A stretch of DNA of 64,000 bases from Pseudomonas anguilliseptica (GTDB lineage Bacteria; Pseudomonadota; Gammaproteobacteria; Pseudomonadales; Pseudomonadaceae), in assembly GCF_021375795.1 (NCBI RefSeq), contig NZ_JAEIOI010000003.1:372001-436000 (forward strand), in the 5' to 3' direction. The notes below the pieces were generated by a model. That model worked only from the letters and a program-made list of their open reading frames with translations, had not been told where the DNA came from and did no database searches. The translations under genes and the position numbers were made by a program. Shown one piece after another: positions 54,808-62,248 of the stretch; position 1 is the first letter of the stretch; each line of letters begins with the position of its first letter.

Positions 54808-55773
54808 ATGGACAAACTGCGCTTATTAGAACTATTCCTGGCCACCCATGATGGCGGCAGTTTCGCCGCCGCCGCGAAGGTATGTGACACCGACCCTTCC
54901 ACCGTCAGCAAAGCCATTGCCCGCCTGGAAGCTCAACTGCAACTCACACTGTTTCAACGCAGCACGCGGCAATTGCGTACCACCACGGCGGGAAAACACT
55001 ATGCCGATACCGTACGCAAGCTGCTCCAAGACCTCGGCTCCTGCGAGGACGAACTGCGGCACCTGAATGACTCCCCCTGTGGCACCCTGCGCATCAACTC
55101 GGCGGTCTGCTACGGCCACCTCTATGTCCGCCCCCTGTTACACGCGTTCTGCCAGCGTTATCCCGCGATCAAGCTGGAGCTTGAGATCAATGACCTGCAC
55201 CTGGATGTCATCGACAACGACATTGATATCGCCCTGCGCACCGGCTACGTGAAAGACAGCCGCCTGATAGCCCGAAGGCTCAGCCCAATGGACTTTCTCG
55301 TCTGCGCCTCACCGCACTACCTCAACACGCAAGGCACACCGCAACACGCGGATGATTTCCACACGCACAGCTGGATTGGGTTTCGCATCAAAGAAACACA
55401 ACAACTGCAGCCGATATTCTTGCCGAACCGACACGGCGAATACCTTGCTTATGAGCTAGAGCGCCGACATATCACGGATGATGGCGAGGCCATGGCATAC
55501 ATGTGTGCAGATGGCCTGGGCATTGCCCAGCTTCCGCACTTTCTGGCAAAGCCCGGCTTGGACAGTGGCGCCCTGGTCTCGCTTTATCCCTGTTACAGAC
55601 CGCCACAGCCGGACAATGGCGTATTTATGATTTACCCCAAGCGCGATTACTTGCCCGCCAAAGTCAGAGTATTTACTGAATTTATGACCGCCGCGCTGGA
55701 GTCTCTGGGGGAAAACACTCATCACACATGGGCAGAAAAATTAACGCCACTCGTTGAGTTTCCTCATCTCTAA
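54808..55773 (+). CDS. LysR-family transcriptional regulator
   Basis: A 321-residue LysR regulator. The N-terminal helix-turn-helix is MDKLRLLELFLATHDGGSFA, then CDTDPSTVSKAIARLEAQL; the effector domain follows with LRINSAVCYGHLYVRPLL. ATG 54808 is the classical LysR start; a frame extends 38 codons upstream without homology. It is divergent from the MFS gene with a 159-bp spacer, typical of LysR control of the neighbouring operon. Confidence 0.9.
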   Translation: MDKLRLLELFLATHDGGSFAAAAKVCDTDPSTVSKAIARLEAQLQLTLFQRSTRQLRTTTAGKHYADTVRKLLQDLGSCEDELRHLNDSPCGTLRINSAVCYGHLYVRPLLHAFCQRYPAIKLELEINDLHLDVIDNDIDIALRTGYVKDSRLIARRLSPMDFLVCASPHYLNTQGTPQHADDFHTHSWIGFRIKETQQLQPIFLPNRHGEYLAYELERRHITDDGEAMAYMCADGLGIAQLPHFLAKPGLDSGALVSLYPCYRPPQPDNGVFMIYPKRDYLPAKVRVFTEFMTAALESLGENTHHTWAEKLTPLVEFPHL

Positions 55774-55929
55774 TCAACGGCCATATAGAGACAACCCACT
55801 ATTCTTCCTAGGCGTTGCCCCGACGTCAGCACTAATAGCACTCGCCCGATTCAACACGCCCCGCTGCTTGAGCCTCCATACAGATGAGGGCAAACTGCCT
55901 GCAGGACACTGCCGCCAACGGGGCACGAT

Positions 55930-56280
55930 ATGGACGTTGTAAAAAGCCTCAAACCAGGTAAAAACGGCACCAAACGCTTTGTCGAACGCTACGGCGACGA
56001 CCTGATTGCCGTACGCTACCGTCACGACGCCGAACAACAGATCAGCTACACCACCGTCGAACTGATCGTCGAACGCAAACACAAAGCACCGAAAACACGC
56101 GCCCAAACGCCCAAACAAGCAACGGCGTTGGTATTCGTGCGCGTAGGTTTTCATGAGAAGGACATGCAACTGGCGGTAAAGCAGGCGGGCGGTAAGTGGC
56201 AGCCTGAAGAAAAGGCATGGTTGCTAAGTTACAAAGCAGCAGTAGAGCTTGGACTGCAAGAACGGATCATCAATAGCTGA
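55930..56280 (+). CDS. Conserved hypothetical protein at the edge of the cassette array
   Basis: A 116-residue basic protein starting MDVVKSLKPGKNGTKRFVERYGDDLIAVRYRHDAEQ. I cannot name it, though similar short proteins occur in many bacteria. The last 45 residues look like a small alpha-beta unit (VRVGFHEKDMQLAVKQAGGKWQPEEKAWLLSYKAA). It stands where an integron integrase gene might be expected but is no tyrosine recombinase. Four 20-bp-spaced repeats start five bases after its stop. Confidence 0.75.
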   Translation: MDVVKSLKPGKNGTKRFVERYGDDLIAVRYRHDAEQQISYTTVELIVERKHKAPKTRAQTPKQATALVFVRVGFHEKDMQLAVKQAGGKWQPEEKAWLLSYKAAVELGLQERIINS

Positions 56281-56284
56281 TGGT

Positions 56285-56356
56285 CAGATATGGATACGAG
56301 ATAGCCAGATTTGGATACTTATTGCCAGAGATGGCAATAGCGTGCAGATATGGATA
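56285..56356. repeat. Four imperfect CAGATNTGGATA repeats
   Basis: Units CAGATATGGATA (56285), CAGATTTGGATA (56306), CAGAGATGGCAA (56326) and CAGATATGGATA (56345), spaced 21, 20 and 19 bp, so all lie on nearly the same face of the helix. They lie directly before the first cassette boundary. Confidence 0.75.
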
Positions 56357-56359
56357 TGT

Positions 56360-56378
56360 CGTCTAATTATAGTTAGGC
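56360..56378. other. attI-like boundary of the cassette array
   Basis: CGTCTAA-TTATA-GTTAGGC: an inverted pair of simple core sites with spacing like the attI1 simple site, ending in the canonical GTTAGGC crossover sequence. The GTTAGGC matches the R'' box GCCTAAC of attC1, as expected for the 5' end of cassette 1. Confidence 0.6.
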
Positions 56379-56389
56379 CAGGAAATAGA

Positions 56390-56938
56390 ATGCCGTTAAA
56401 CCACTCATCGCAGTATTCAGAACTCACCGACGAGCACTTCAAAGCTATCGGCAAGCTCACAGTTGAGTGGTCGAATATTGAGTTCCTGCTTGGAGAATTG
56501 CTTTCTCGCCTATTGGTAACTCCGGCTTTCTTAGCGCGCACCTACACTGATCATATGTCCGGAGCAAAGCGCCAAGAGGCCATCAGAGAAGCCTGCGAAA
56601 TACATAGATATCGATATGGCTATAAGCTAGTAAACGAAGAGCAGATTAAACAAATCCAAGCAATAAACAATCAGATCACACCACTTAGATCAACCAGAAA
56701 TAAATTCGCCCATTTCTGCTGGTCACGGAGCAATGACGAGGAGATTTTTGGCACAAATTTCTCTGGCGGCATTCCCGAGGGAAACAAGCATAGGAAAAAA
56801 TTTGCTTCCTTCACCGTGACCGAACTAGCCGCGCTTCACCAAAAAGCATATGCAATCGTGGATCTACTATCAGACCTAATCCAGAAACTCCCTGAAATGG
56901 AAGAGGAAGGCTTAACTAGCAAAGTCACTAAGCGTTAA
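56390..56938 (+). CDS. Cassette 1 unknown protein
   Basis: A 182-residue soluble protein starting MPLNHSSQYSELTDEHFKAI, preceded by AGGA and only 12 bases after the cassette start. The central part (LTVEWSNIEFLLGELLSRLL, then RNKFAHFCWSRSNDEE) resembles small helical proteins with an R-N-x-x-x-H motif, as in HEPN-like or Abi-like folds. That reading is tentative and not proof of RNase activity. The frame extends upstream through the repeats but that part is not credible. Confidence 0.75.
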   Translation: MPLNHSSQYSELTDEHFKAIGKLTVEWSNIEFLLGELLSRLLVTPAFLARTYTDHMSGAKRQEAIREACEIHRYRYGYKLVNEEQIKQIQAINNQITPLRSTRNKFAHFCWSRSNDEEIFGTNFSGGIPEGNKHRKKFASFTVTELAALHQKAYAIVDLLSDLIQKLPEMEEEGLTSKVTKR

Positions 56939-56956
56939 CTCGCCGGTGCAGCCCAA

Positions 56957-57033
56957 GCCTAACAAATGGTTCAAGTCGTTCGCTTCGCTCACTCGGGACC
57001 GGCTAAAGCCGGCCCCTTAACCAAACGTTAGAC
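56957..57033 (+). other. attC1 site
   Basis: 77 bp. R'' GCCTAAC at 56957-56963 and R' GTTAGAC at 57027-57033. L'' TGGTTcAAG pairs with CTTAACCA leaving one extrahelical base. The inner hairpin is CCGGCT-aa-AGCCGG. These are all hallmarks of a folded attC. Confidence 0.88.
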
Positions 57034-57058
57034 GCCAGACCCAGATCAGGAATGCCCC

Positions 57059-57862
57059 ATGCAAGACATTTTCAACTCAATCAAAGCGTATCTCTATGAC
57101 CGTGCAGTAAGTCCACTAACAGGCGCCTTCATAGTGGCGTGGTCGGCTTGGAACTATCGTTTCTTTGTCGTGCTATTTTCCGATGGCTTAAAAACCCCTG
57201 CGGAAAAATTCAACGAAATCAATTTGCTTTTCGAGCCTTATAACTTTGCAATTGGAAATATTGACCTACTGGTCAGTGGAAAGATTCTAGATGGAGCTTT
57301 AGCTCCTGCAGCGCTAGCACTAGCTTACCTCTATGCCTACCCATTATTTGCAAAGCCCGTATATGAGCACAGCTTAAAAAGGCAAAAAGAATTAAGAGAG
57401 ATAAAGCAGAAGCAAGATGACCAAAAACTTCTTAGCGTCGAGGAATCGCGAGAACTTTATCGACGGCTTGCACAAATCAAATCGAAATACCAAGATGAAA
57501 TTGACAGCCTAAACAATCAAGTATCAAGCCTGAATAGCCATATTGAGACTTTAGAAAAAAATACAAACCTAGAAATAACAAGAGAAATAGTTGAAAAGCC
57601 AAGCGATCAAAGTCTGAATGATGAAGAACTCCAGGAATATGATGCATTTATAAACAAGTCTCTAAATGAACGCGGGACTGGCCTTTTCTATCTAAACGAA
57701 CTATTTGGCCAGAATCAATGGTCGGAAATTCCTGTATCAACAAGACAAACGCTCGGAAAGCGCTTTCGATCGCAAGTTGAACGCGGCGATTTTGTCGGAG
57801 TGACGACCAATGGAAAGAACTCTGGAAATCAACAGCAATATAAGAAAATCCTGCGAGATTAA
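57059..57862 (+). CDS. Cassette 2 unknown membrane/coiled-coil protein
   Basis: A 267-residue protein. The first 110 residues hold two hydrophobic segments (TGAFIVAWSAWNYRFFVVLF and ALAPAALALAYLYAYPLF). Residues about 115-185 form a charged coiled coil. The last 60 residues (FYLNELFGQNQWSEIPVSTRQTLGKRF) look like a small winged-helix domain similar to DUF1413. That points to a membrane-tethered, possibly nucleic-acid-binding protein; the function is unknown. AGGAA precedes the start. Confidence 0.78.
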   Translation: MQDIFNSIKAYLYDRAVSPLTGAFIVAWSAWNYRFFVVLFSDGLKTPAEKFNEINLLFEPYNFAIGNIDLLVSGKILDGALAPAALALAYLYAYPLFAKPVYEHSLKRQKELREIKQKQDDQKLLSVEESRELYRRLAQIKSKYQDEIDSLNNQVSSLNSHIETLEKNTNLEITREIVEKPSDQSLNDEELQEYDAFINKSLNERGTGLFYLNELFGQNQWSEIPVSTRQTLGKRFRSQVERGDFVGVTTNGKNSGNQQQYKKILRD

Positions 57863-57868
57863 CGTCAC

Positions 57869-57944
57869 GTCTAACAACTGGTTCAAACCGTTCGCTTCGC
57901 TCACTGGGACGGGCTAAAGCCCGCCCCTTAACCAAACGTTAGGC
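57869..57944 (+). other. attC2 site
   Basis: 76 bp from R'' GTCTAAC to R' GTTAGGC. It has the same L boxes, extrahelical base and TTCGCTTCGCTCACTGGGA core as attC1, with inner hairpin CGGGCT-aa-AGCCCG. R'' is the complement of the R' at 57027, proving the cassette unit. Confidence 0.9.
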
Positions 57945-57960
57945 ATCAAGGAAAATCGCA

Positions 57961-58284
57961 ATGCAACTCCTAGCCTTAGCACTTGTGTGCCTTGTTGTAC
58001 TTTTCGTCCTCAAGCGACTTTTTGCATTAATTAGATCGAACAATAAGAAAAACGATCTCCACGATGTTGTCGAAGATATAGCTCTAGCCAGTAAAGTTGC
58101 CGCAGCGATTGGAGCTATATCTCTTTACTTTCTCGCCCCAGCCGGAATTTTAGCCTTTTTTGTCGCCCCGCCATTAATTGTAGCTATAGCACCTGCATTA
58201 GGAATTTTTGCGGCAGGAGCTTATGTAGTTCATGCCATTGCCAAACTTTACGACAAAAAAAGAAAGAAACAGGATAAAGCCTAA
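57961..58284 (+). CDS. Cassette 3 unknown membrane protein
   Basis: A 107-residue hydrophobic protein with three probable helices: LLALALVCLVVLFVLKRLF, AAAIGAISLYFLAPAGILAF, and FVAPPLIVAIAPALGIFAAG, then a basic tail. Its stop codon lies inside the R'' box of attC3, which is usual in cassettes. Unrecognised family. Confidence 0.75.
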   Translation: MQLLALALVCLVVLFVLKRLFALIRSNNKKNDLHDVVEDIALASKVAAAIGAISLYFLAPAGILAFFVAPPLIVAIAPALGIFAAGAYVVHAIAKLYDKKRKKQDKA

Positions 58285-58354
58285 CAATTGGTTCAAAACG
58301 TTCGCTTCGCTCACTGGGACCGGCTAAAGCCGGCCCCTTAACCAAACGTTATAA
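58279..58354 (+). other. attC3 site
   Basis: 76 bp from R'' GCCTAAC to GTTATAA. The core is nearly identical to attC2. R'' complements the GTTAGGC at 57938. The R' here, which belongs to cassette 4, departs from GTTRRRY but keeps the essential GTT. Confidence 0.87.
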
Positions 58355-58377
58355 GTCATAGGGAATCGTTAAACCGC

Positions 58378-58827
58378 ATGAAGAAAGCAACAATATTTAT
58401 TGCAGCACTTATGTCTGGCTGTGCCGAAATGCCAGCATATAGCAACATTGAATCTGATTTTATTGATGAATCAAAATATGTGACTCTGGAAACAGACACC
58501 TATGCTGAAAGAAAGAACAGATCGCTTCTAAGTTTAGAAGCAAATCTAAACATCATAAGAATAAATGGAAAGAAAGTAGGCGACATCCCGTTTTCAACAT
58601 ACTACTACAGAAATGACTCCCCTCAGAAAGCACTATTAAAACCTGGAAAATACACAATACAACTTGAATACAAACTACCAAGTCATTTTTTGTTTGCTGA
58701 CTTAGAATTCATGGGGCGCGCCGGACAAAAAATCTTAGCAAAATCAGCTTATATTGGTTTAAATCGAGTTGATGTATGGCTTGAGGACGCTGAGACAGGA
58801 GAGAAAATAAGCAGTCGCGTTAAATAA
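58378..58827 (+). CDS. Cassette 4 putative lipoprotein
   Basis: A 149-residue protein with a short lipoprotein signal (MKKATIFIAALMSGC, lipobox M-S-G-C). The mature part is beta-rich (LLSLEANLNIIRINGKKVGD, then LLKPGKYTIQLEYKLPSH), like small PEGA-like periplasmic domains. Strongly AT-rich. The function is unknown. Confidence 0.78.
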   Translation: MKKATIFIAALMSGCAEMPAYSNIESDFIDESKYVTLETDTYAERKNRSLLSLEANLNIIRINGKKVGDIPFSTYYYRNDSPQKALLKPGKYTIQLEYKLPSHFLFADLEFMGRAGQKILAKSAYIGLNRVDVWLEDAETGEKISSRVK

Positions 58828-58880
58828 CGTCCAGCAATGCTCACTGGGGCGGCCTAACACCCGCCCTTCAAGCTGAGCCC
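58822..58880 (+). other. Decayed attC at the end of the array
   Basis: GTCCAGCAATGCTCACTGGG and a following CACCCGCCCTTCAAG retain the spine of the attC consensus (GTCTAACAA..CTCACTGGG..CCCGCCCCTTAA), but about 15 bp of one arm are missing and the R' box is GCTGAGC-like. Probably a non-functional last site. Confidence 0.6.
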
Positions 58881-59020
58881 TGCACTCCAATCGACACAAT
58901 TGGTGGTCAGCGCCAGCAGCACTGCGCGCTCGTCAGTCCTATCCCGCACCGCGCACCACTTCCCACCGAAAACCCGGATAATGGCCGCCATTCGTTTAGT
59001 CCGTATTCTGGTAATCCCGC

Positions 59021-61219
59021 ATGGAAATCAAGGTCAAGTTTCTCGACAACCTCCGACTTGAAGCCAAGTTCGATGACTTCACGGTGGTGGCTGACCAGCC
59101 CATCCGCTACAAGGGCGATGGCTCGGCGCCGGGGCCATTTGATTACTTCCTGGCCTCTTCGGCGCTGTGTGCGGCGTACTTTGTGAAGCTGTATTGCGAC
59201 ACGCGCAATATCCCCACCGACAACATCCGCCTGTCGCAGAACAACATCGTTGACCCGGAGAACCGCTACGCGCAGATCTTCAAGATCCAGGTCGAATTGC
59301 CGGCGGATATCTCCGAGAAGGATCGCCTGGGCATTCTGCGCTCCATCGACCGCTGCACGGTGAAGAAGGTGGTTCAGCAAGGTCCCGAGTTCATCATCGA
59401 AGAAGTCGACAACCTGGATGCCGACGCCCAGGCCTTGCTGATGCCTGTGGCGGGAACCAGCACCTACATTCCCGGCAAGGACCTGCCGCTGGAAGAAACC
59501 ATCGCCAATATGTCGGGCATCATGGCCAAGCTCGGCATGAAGATTGAGATCGCCTCATGGCGCAATATCGTGCCCAACGTGTGGTCGTTGCATATCCGCG
59601 ATGCGCAGTCGCCGATGTGTTTTACCAACGGCAAGGGCGCGACCAAGGAGAGCGCGCTGGCCTCGGCGCTGGGCGAGTTTATCGAGCGGCTGAACTGCAA
59701 CTTCTTCTACAACGATCAGTTCTGGGGCGAGGAGATCGCCAATGCGGCGTTTGTGCATTACCCGGACGAGCGCTGGTTCAAGCCGGGGCCCAAGGATGCG
59801 CTGCCGGCTGAGATTCTCGACGACTACTGCCTGGCGATTTACAACTCGGACGACGAGCTGCGCGGCTCGCACCTGTATGACACCAACTCCGGCAACACCC
59901 TGCGCGGCATCTGCTCGCTGCCGTTTGTACGTCAGTCCGATGGCGAGGTGGTGTACTTCCCGTCCAACCTGATCGAAAACCTCTACCTCAGTAATGGCAT
60001 GAGCGCCGGCAACACCCTGGCCGAGGCGCAGGTGCAGTGCCTGTCGGAAATCTTCGAGCGTGCAGTCAAACGCGAAATCCTCGAAGGCGAGCTGTGCCTT
60101 CCGGACGTGCCAGCCGATGTGCTGGTCAAGTACCCGAGCATCGTTGCCGGCATTCAGGGCCTGGAAGCTCAGGGCTTCCCGGTATTGGTGAAGGACGCCT
60201 CGCTGGGCGGCGAATTCCCGGTGATGTGCGTGACCCTGATGAACCCGCGCACCGGCGGCGTGTTCGCCTCGTTCGGCGCGCACCCCAGCTTTGAGGTGGC
60301 GCTGGAACGCAGCCTGACCGAGCTGCTGCAAGGCCGCAGCTTCGAGGGTTTGAATGATCTGCCGCCACCGACCTTTGAAAGCCAGGCGCTGATGGAGCCG
60401 AACAACTTCGTTGAGCATTTCATCGACTCCAGCGGTGTGGTGTCGTGGCGCTTCTTCAGTGCTAAAGCCGATTACGAATTCGTCGAGTGGGACTTCTCCG
60501 GCCAGGGCGCAGACTCGAACGAGCAGGAAGCCGCAACGCTGTTCGGCATCCTCGAAGAGCTGGGCAAAGAAGCCTATATGGCGGTGTACGAGCACCTGGG
60601 CGCCACTGCCTGCCGCATCCTGGTACCGGGCTATTCGGAGATTTATCCGGTTGAGGACCTGATCTGGGATAACACCAACAAGGCGCTGCTGTTCCGCGCG
60701 GACATCCTCAACCTGCACAGCCTGAATGATCGCGGCCTGAAATCTCTGCTGCGCAACCTGGAAAACAGCGATGTCGACGATTACACCGACATCACCACGC
60801 TGATCGGCGTCGAGTTCGACGACAACACGGTGTGGGGCCAGCTGACCATTCTGGAGCTGAAGCTGCTGATCCACCTCGCCCTTAAGAAGTACGACGACGC
60901 CAAAGAACTTGTGGAAATGTTCCTGCAGTACAACGACAACACCGTCGAGCGCGGCCTGTTCTATCAGGCGTTGAACGCGGCGCTGGAAGTGCAGCTGGAC
61001 GATGAGCTGGAGATGAGCGACTTCGAACCGAACTTCCGCCGTATGTTTGGCAATGAGCGCATGGACGCAGTGCTCGGCTCGCTGGATGGCAGCGTGCGCT
61101 TCTACGGTCTGACGCCGACCAATATGCAGCTGGAGGGACTCGACCGCCACCTGCGCCTGATTGAGAGCTACAAGAAGCTGCACGCGGCGCGAGCCAACGC
61201 GAGCGCGGTGTCGGTTTGA
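59021..61219 (+). CDS. ycaO: OsmC-YcaO fusion protein
   Basis: A 732-residue protein. Residues about 1-140 are an OsmC-like domain (FDYFLASSALCAAYFVKLYC). The rest is a YcaO domain (GKGATKESALASALGEFIERL and AEAQVQCLSEIFERAVKRE). YcaO enzymes activate amide oxygens with ATP; the E. coli protein supports RimO-dependent thiomethylation of ribosomal protein S12, and this fused form is common in Pseudomonas. It begins a normal-GC backbone segment just after the cassette array. Confidence 0.9.
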   Translation: MEIKVKFLDNLRLEAKFDDFTVVADQPIRYKGDGSAPGPFDYFLASSALCAAYFVKLYCDTRNIPTDNIRLSQNNIVDPENRYAQIFKIQVELPADISEKDRLGILRSIDRCTVKKVVQQGPEFIIEEVDNLDADAQALLMPVAGTSTYIPGKDLPLEETIANMSGIMAKLGMKIEIASWRNIVPNVWSLHIRDAQSPMCFTNGKGATKESALASALGEFIERLNCNFFYNDQFWGEEIANAAFVHYPDERWFKPGPKDALPAEILDDYCLAIYNSDDELRGSHLYDTNSGNTLRGICSLPFVRQSDGEVVYFPSNLIENLYLSNGMSAGNTLAEAQVQCLSEIFERAVKREILEGELCLPDVPADVLVKYPSIVAGIQGLEAQGFPVLVKDASLGGEFPVMCVTLMNPRTGGVFASFGAHPSFEVALERSLTELLQGRSFEGLNDLPPPTFESQALMEPNNFVEHFIDSSGVVSWRFFSAKADYEFVEWDFSGQGADSNEQEAATLFGILEELGKEAYMAVYEHLGATACRILVPGYSEIYPVEDLIWDNTNKALLFRADILNLHSLNDRGLKSLLRNLENSDVDDYTDITTLIGVEFDDNTVWGQLTILELKLLIHLALKKYDDAKELVEMFLQYNDNTVERGLFYQALNAALEVQLDDELEMSDFEPNFRRMFGNERMDAVLGSLDGSVRFYGLTPTNMQLEGLDRHLRLIESYKKLHAARANASAVSV

Positions 61220-61376
61220 TCAGATAAAGTGTCGGCTCAACCTTGCCGGGTCGAACTGAGCCTGCACGTAGGCTGCAACATGGCGCAGTTACCTGGTTTA
61301 AAAAACGGCCCGCGGGCTGACAGCACGACCTAGGCTGAGCAACACCTCTACACAACCACAACGCACGAGGGAACGT

Positions 61377-61763
61377 ATGAACGTTGTATTAAGGCACTTC
61401 AAATGGCTGATGCTGGTATCCGGCGTCCTCACCGCCAGCATGTTCTACGGCCTGTTCGCACCCCAGGCCGCGCTTGAATCGATGTTTGGCGCCACCTTTG
61501 CCGGGCCGCTGGAATCTCTGGTGATTCGTAGCTGGTCGGCACTGGTTGGCCTGATAGGCGTCATGCTGATTTATGGCGCGCTGAGCGAAAAACACCGCGC
61601 CTTCTGCGCCGCCCTCGCAGCCTCGAGCAAGGCGATTTTCGTTACCCTGGTGCTGGTGTACGGCCAGGCATTTCTCAATAAAGCGGCGGCGGCGATCATC
61701 ATGGACATTGTGGTGATCAGTGCAACGCTGCTCTTCCTGCTGGCGTTGCGGATCAAGCGCTAG
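61377..61763 (+). CDS. Unknown four-helix membrane protein
   Basis: A 128-residue protein with four hydrophobic segments (LMLVSGVLTASMFYGLFAP; SWSALVGLIGVMLIYGAL; AIFVTLVLVYGQAFL; IIMDIVVISATLLFLLAL) after a GAGG site. It resembles small conserved membrane proteins of proteobacteria without named function. Confidence 0.8.
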   Translation: MNVVLRHFKWLMLVSGVLTASMFYGLFAPQAALESMFGATFAGPLESLVIRSWSALVGLIGVMLIYGALSEKHRAFCAALAASSKAIFVTLVLVYGQAFLNKAAAAIIMDIVVISATLLFLLALRIKR

Positions 61764-61817
61764 GCGGCCAATAGCGGCCACCAGCCATTATCGTTATCGC
61801 TCTTCATGGATGAATGC

Positions 61818-62246
61818 ATGAACAAAAAAATGCTTCTGGGCATCAGCCTGCTGCTGTTGGCAGGTTGCCAGAATGACAAGCTGCGCCAAACCGAGCCCAT
61901 TACTCAGGCCGTCGAAACGGTTGGAACAGCGACAATCATGGTGATCGCCAAGAACAAGGCCAAGCTGGGCGAAGGTGGTTTCGACTTCAGCGATAACGAT
62001 AAAGTGCTGCTCTCACAGATGAAGATAAGCCGCACGGTTACCTTTGAAGTACCTTCGGGTCACCATACCTTCGCAGTGTCATCCTGGGGCAGCCCCGCCT
62101 ATACCCTGCAGGCGCATCTCCCGCCAGCCAGTGAAACCTGTATCCAGGTCACCAGCAACTCCGCGAACTACTTTGGCAAGTTCATCTTCCCACTGATGCG
62201 CAATGTCACCCCCACGCATGTTGCGCAGTTCGTGCCCTGCGCGTAG
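61818..62246 (+). CDS. Putative lipoprotein
   Basis: A 142-residue lipoprotein: MNKKMLLGISLLLLAGCQND with lipobox L-A-G-C. The mature part is beta-rich with VTFEVPSGHHTFAVSSWGSPAYTL, reminiscent of DUF2846-type periplasmic domains; this is tentative. ATG 61818 gives the proper signal; an ATG four codons earlier is possible. Confidence 0.78.
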   Translation: MNKKMLLGISLLLLAGCQNDKLRQTEPITQAVETVGTATIMVIAKNKAKLGEGGFDFSDNDKVLLSQMKISRTVTFEVPSGHHTFAVSSWGSPAYTLQAHLPPASETCIQVTSNSANYFGKFIFPLMRNVTPTHVAQFVPCA

Positions 62247-62248
62247 TA

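Larger units (their letters stand above)
56372..58880 (+). mobile_element. Integron gene-cassette array without integrase in view (CALIN)
   Basis: Four plus-strand genes, each ending at an attC site: cassettes of about 655, 911 and 410 bp plus a last one with a decayed attC. In the first three, the 7-base R' that opens the cassette is the exact complement of the R'' of its own attC (GTTAGGC/GCCTAAC, GTTAGAC/GTCTAAC, GTTAGGC/GCCTAAC). Base composition is lower in GC than the flanks. No intI gene lies within the window. Confidence 0.85.

Noticed and set aside
55930..56280. Possible additional cassette (cassette 0) for the 116-residue protein
   Set aside because: No core GTTRRRY lies upstream of it and no R'' box matching it is found before 56372, so it does not behave as a cassette.
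56249..56389. N-terminal extension of the cassette 1 protein through the phased repeats
   Set aside because: The frame is open and gives a curious I-W-I repeat, but the start at 56390 has its own ribosome site just inside the cassette, and the extension would cross the recombination boundary.
56285..58354. CRISPR or ordinary tandem repeat explanation for the repeated blocks near 57, 57.9 and 58.3 kb
   Set aside because: The blocks are imperfect palindromes that end in GTTRRRY-type cores between genes, which fits attC sites and not CRISPR.
59555..61183. 542-codon minus-strand frame inside the OsmC-YcaO gene
   Set aside because: Antisense shadow of a conserved gene in GC-rich DNA.
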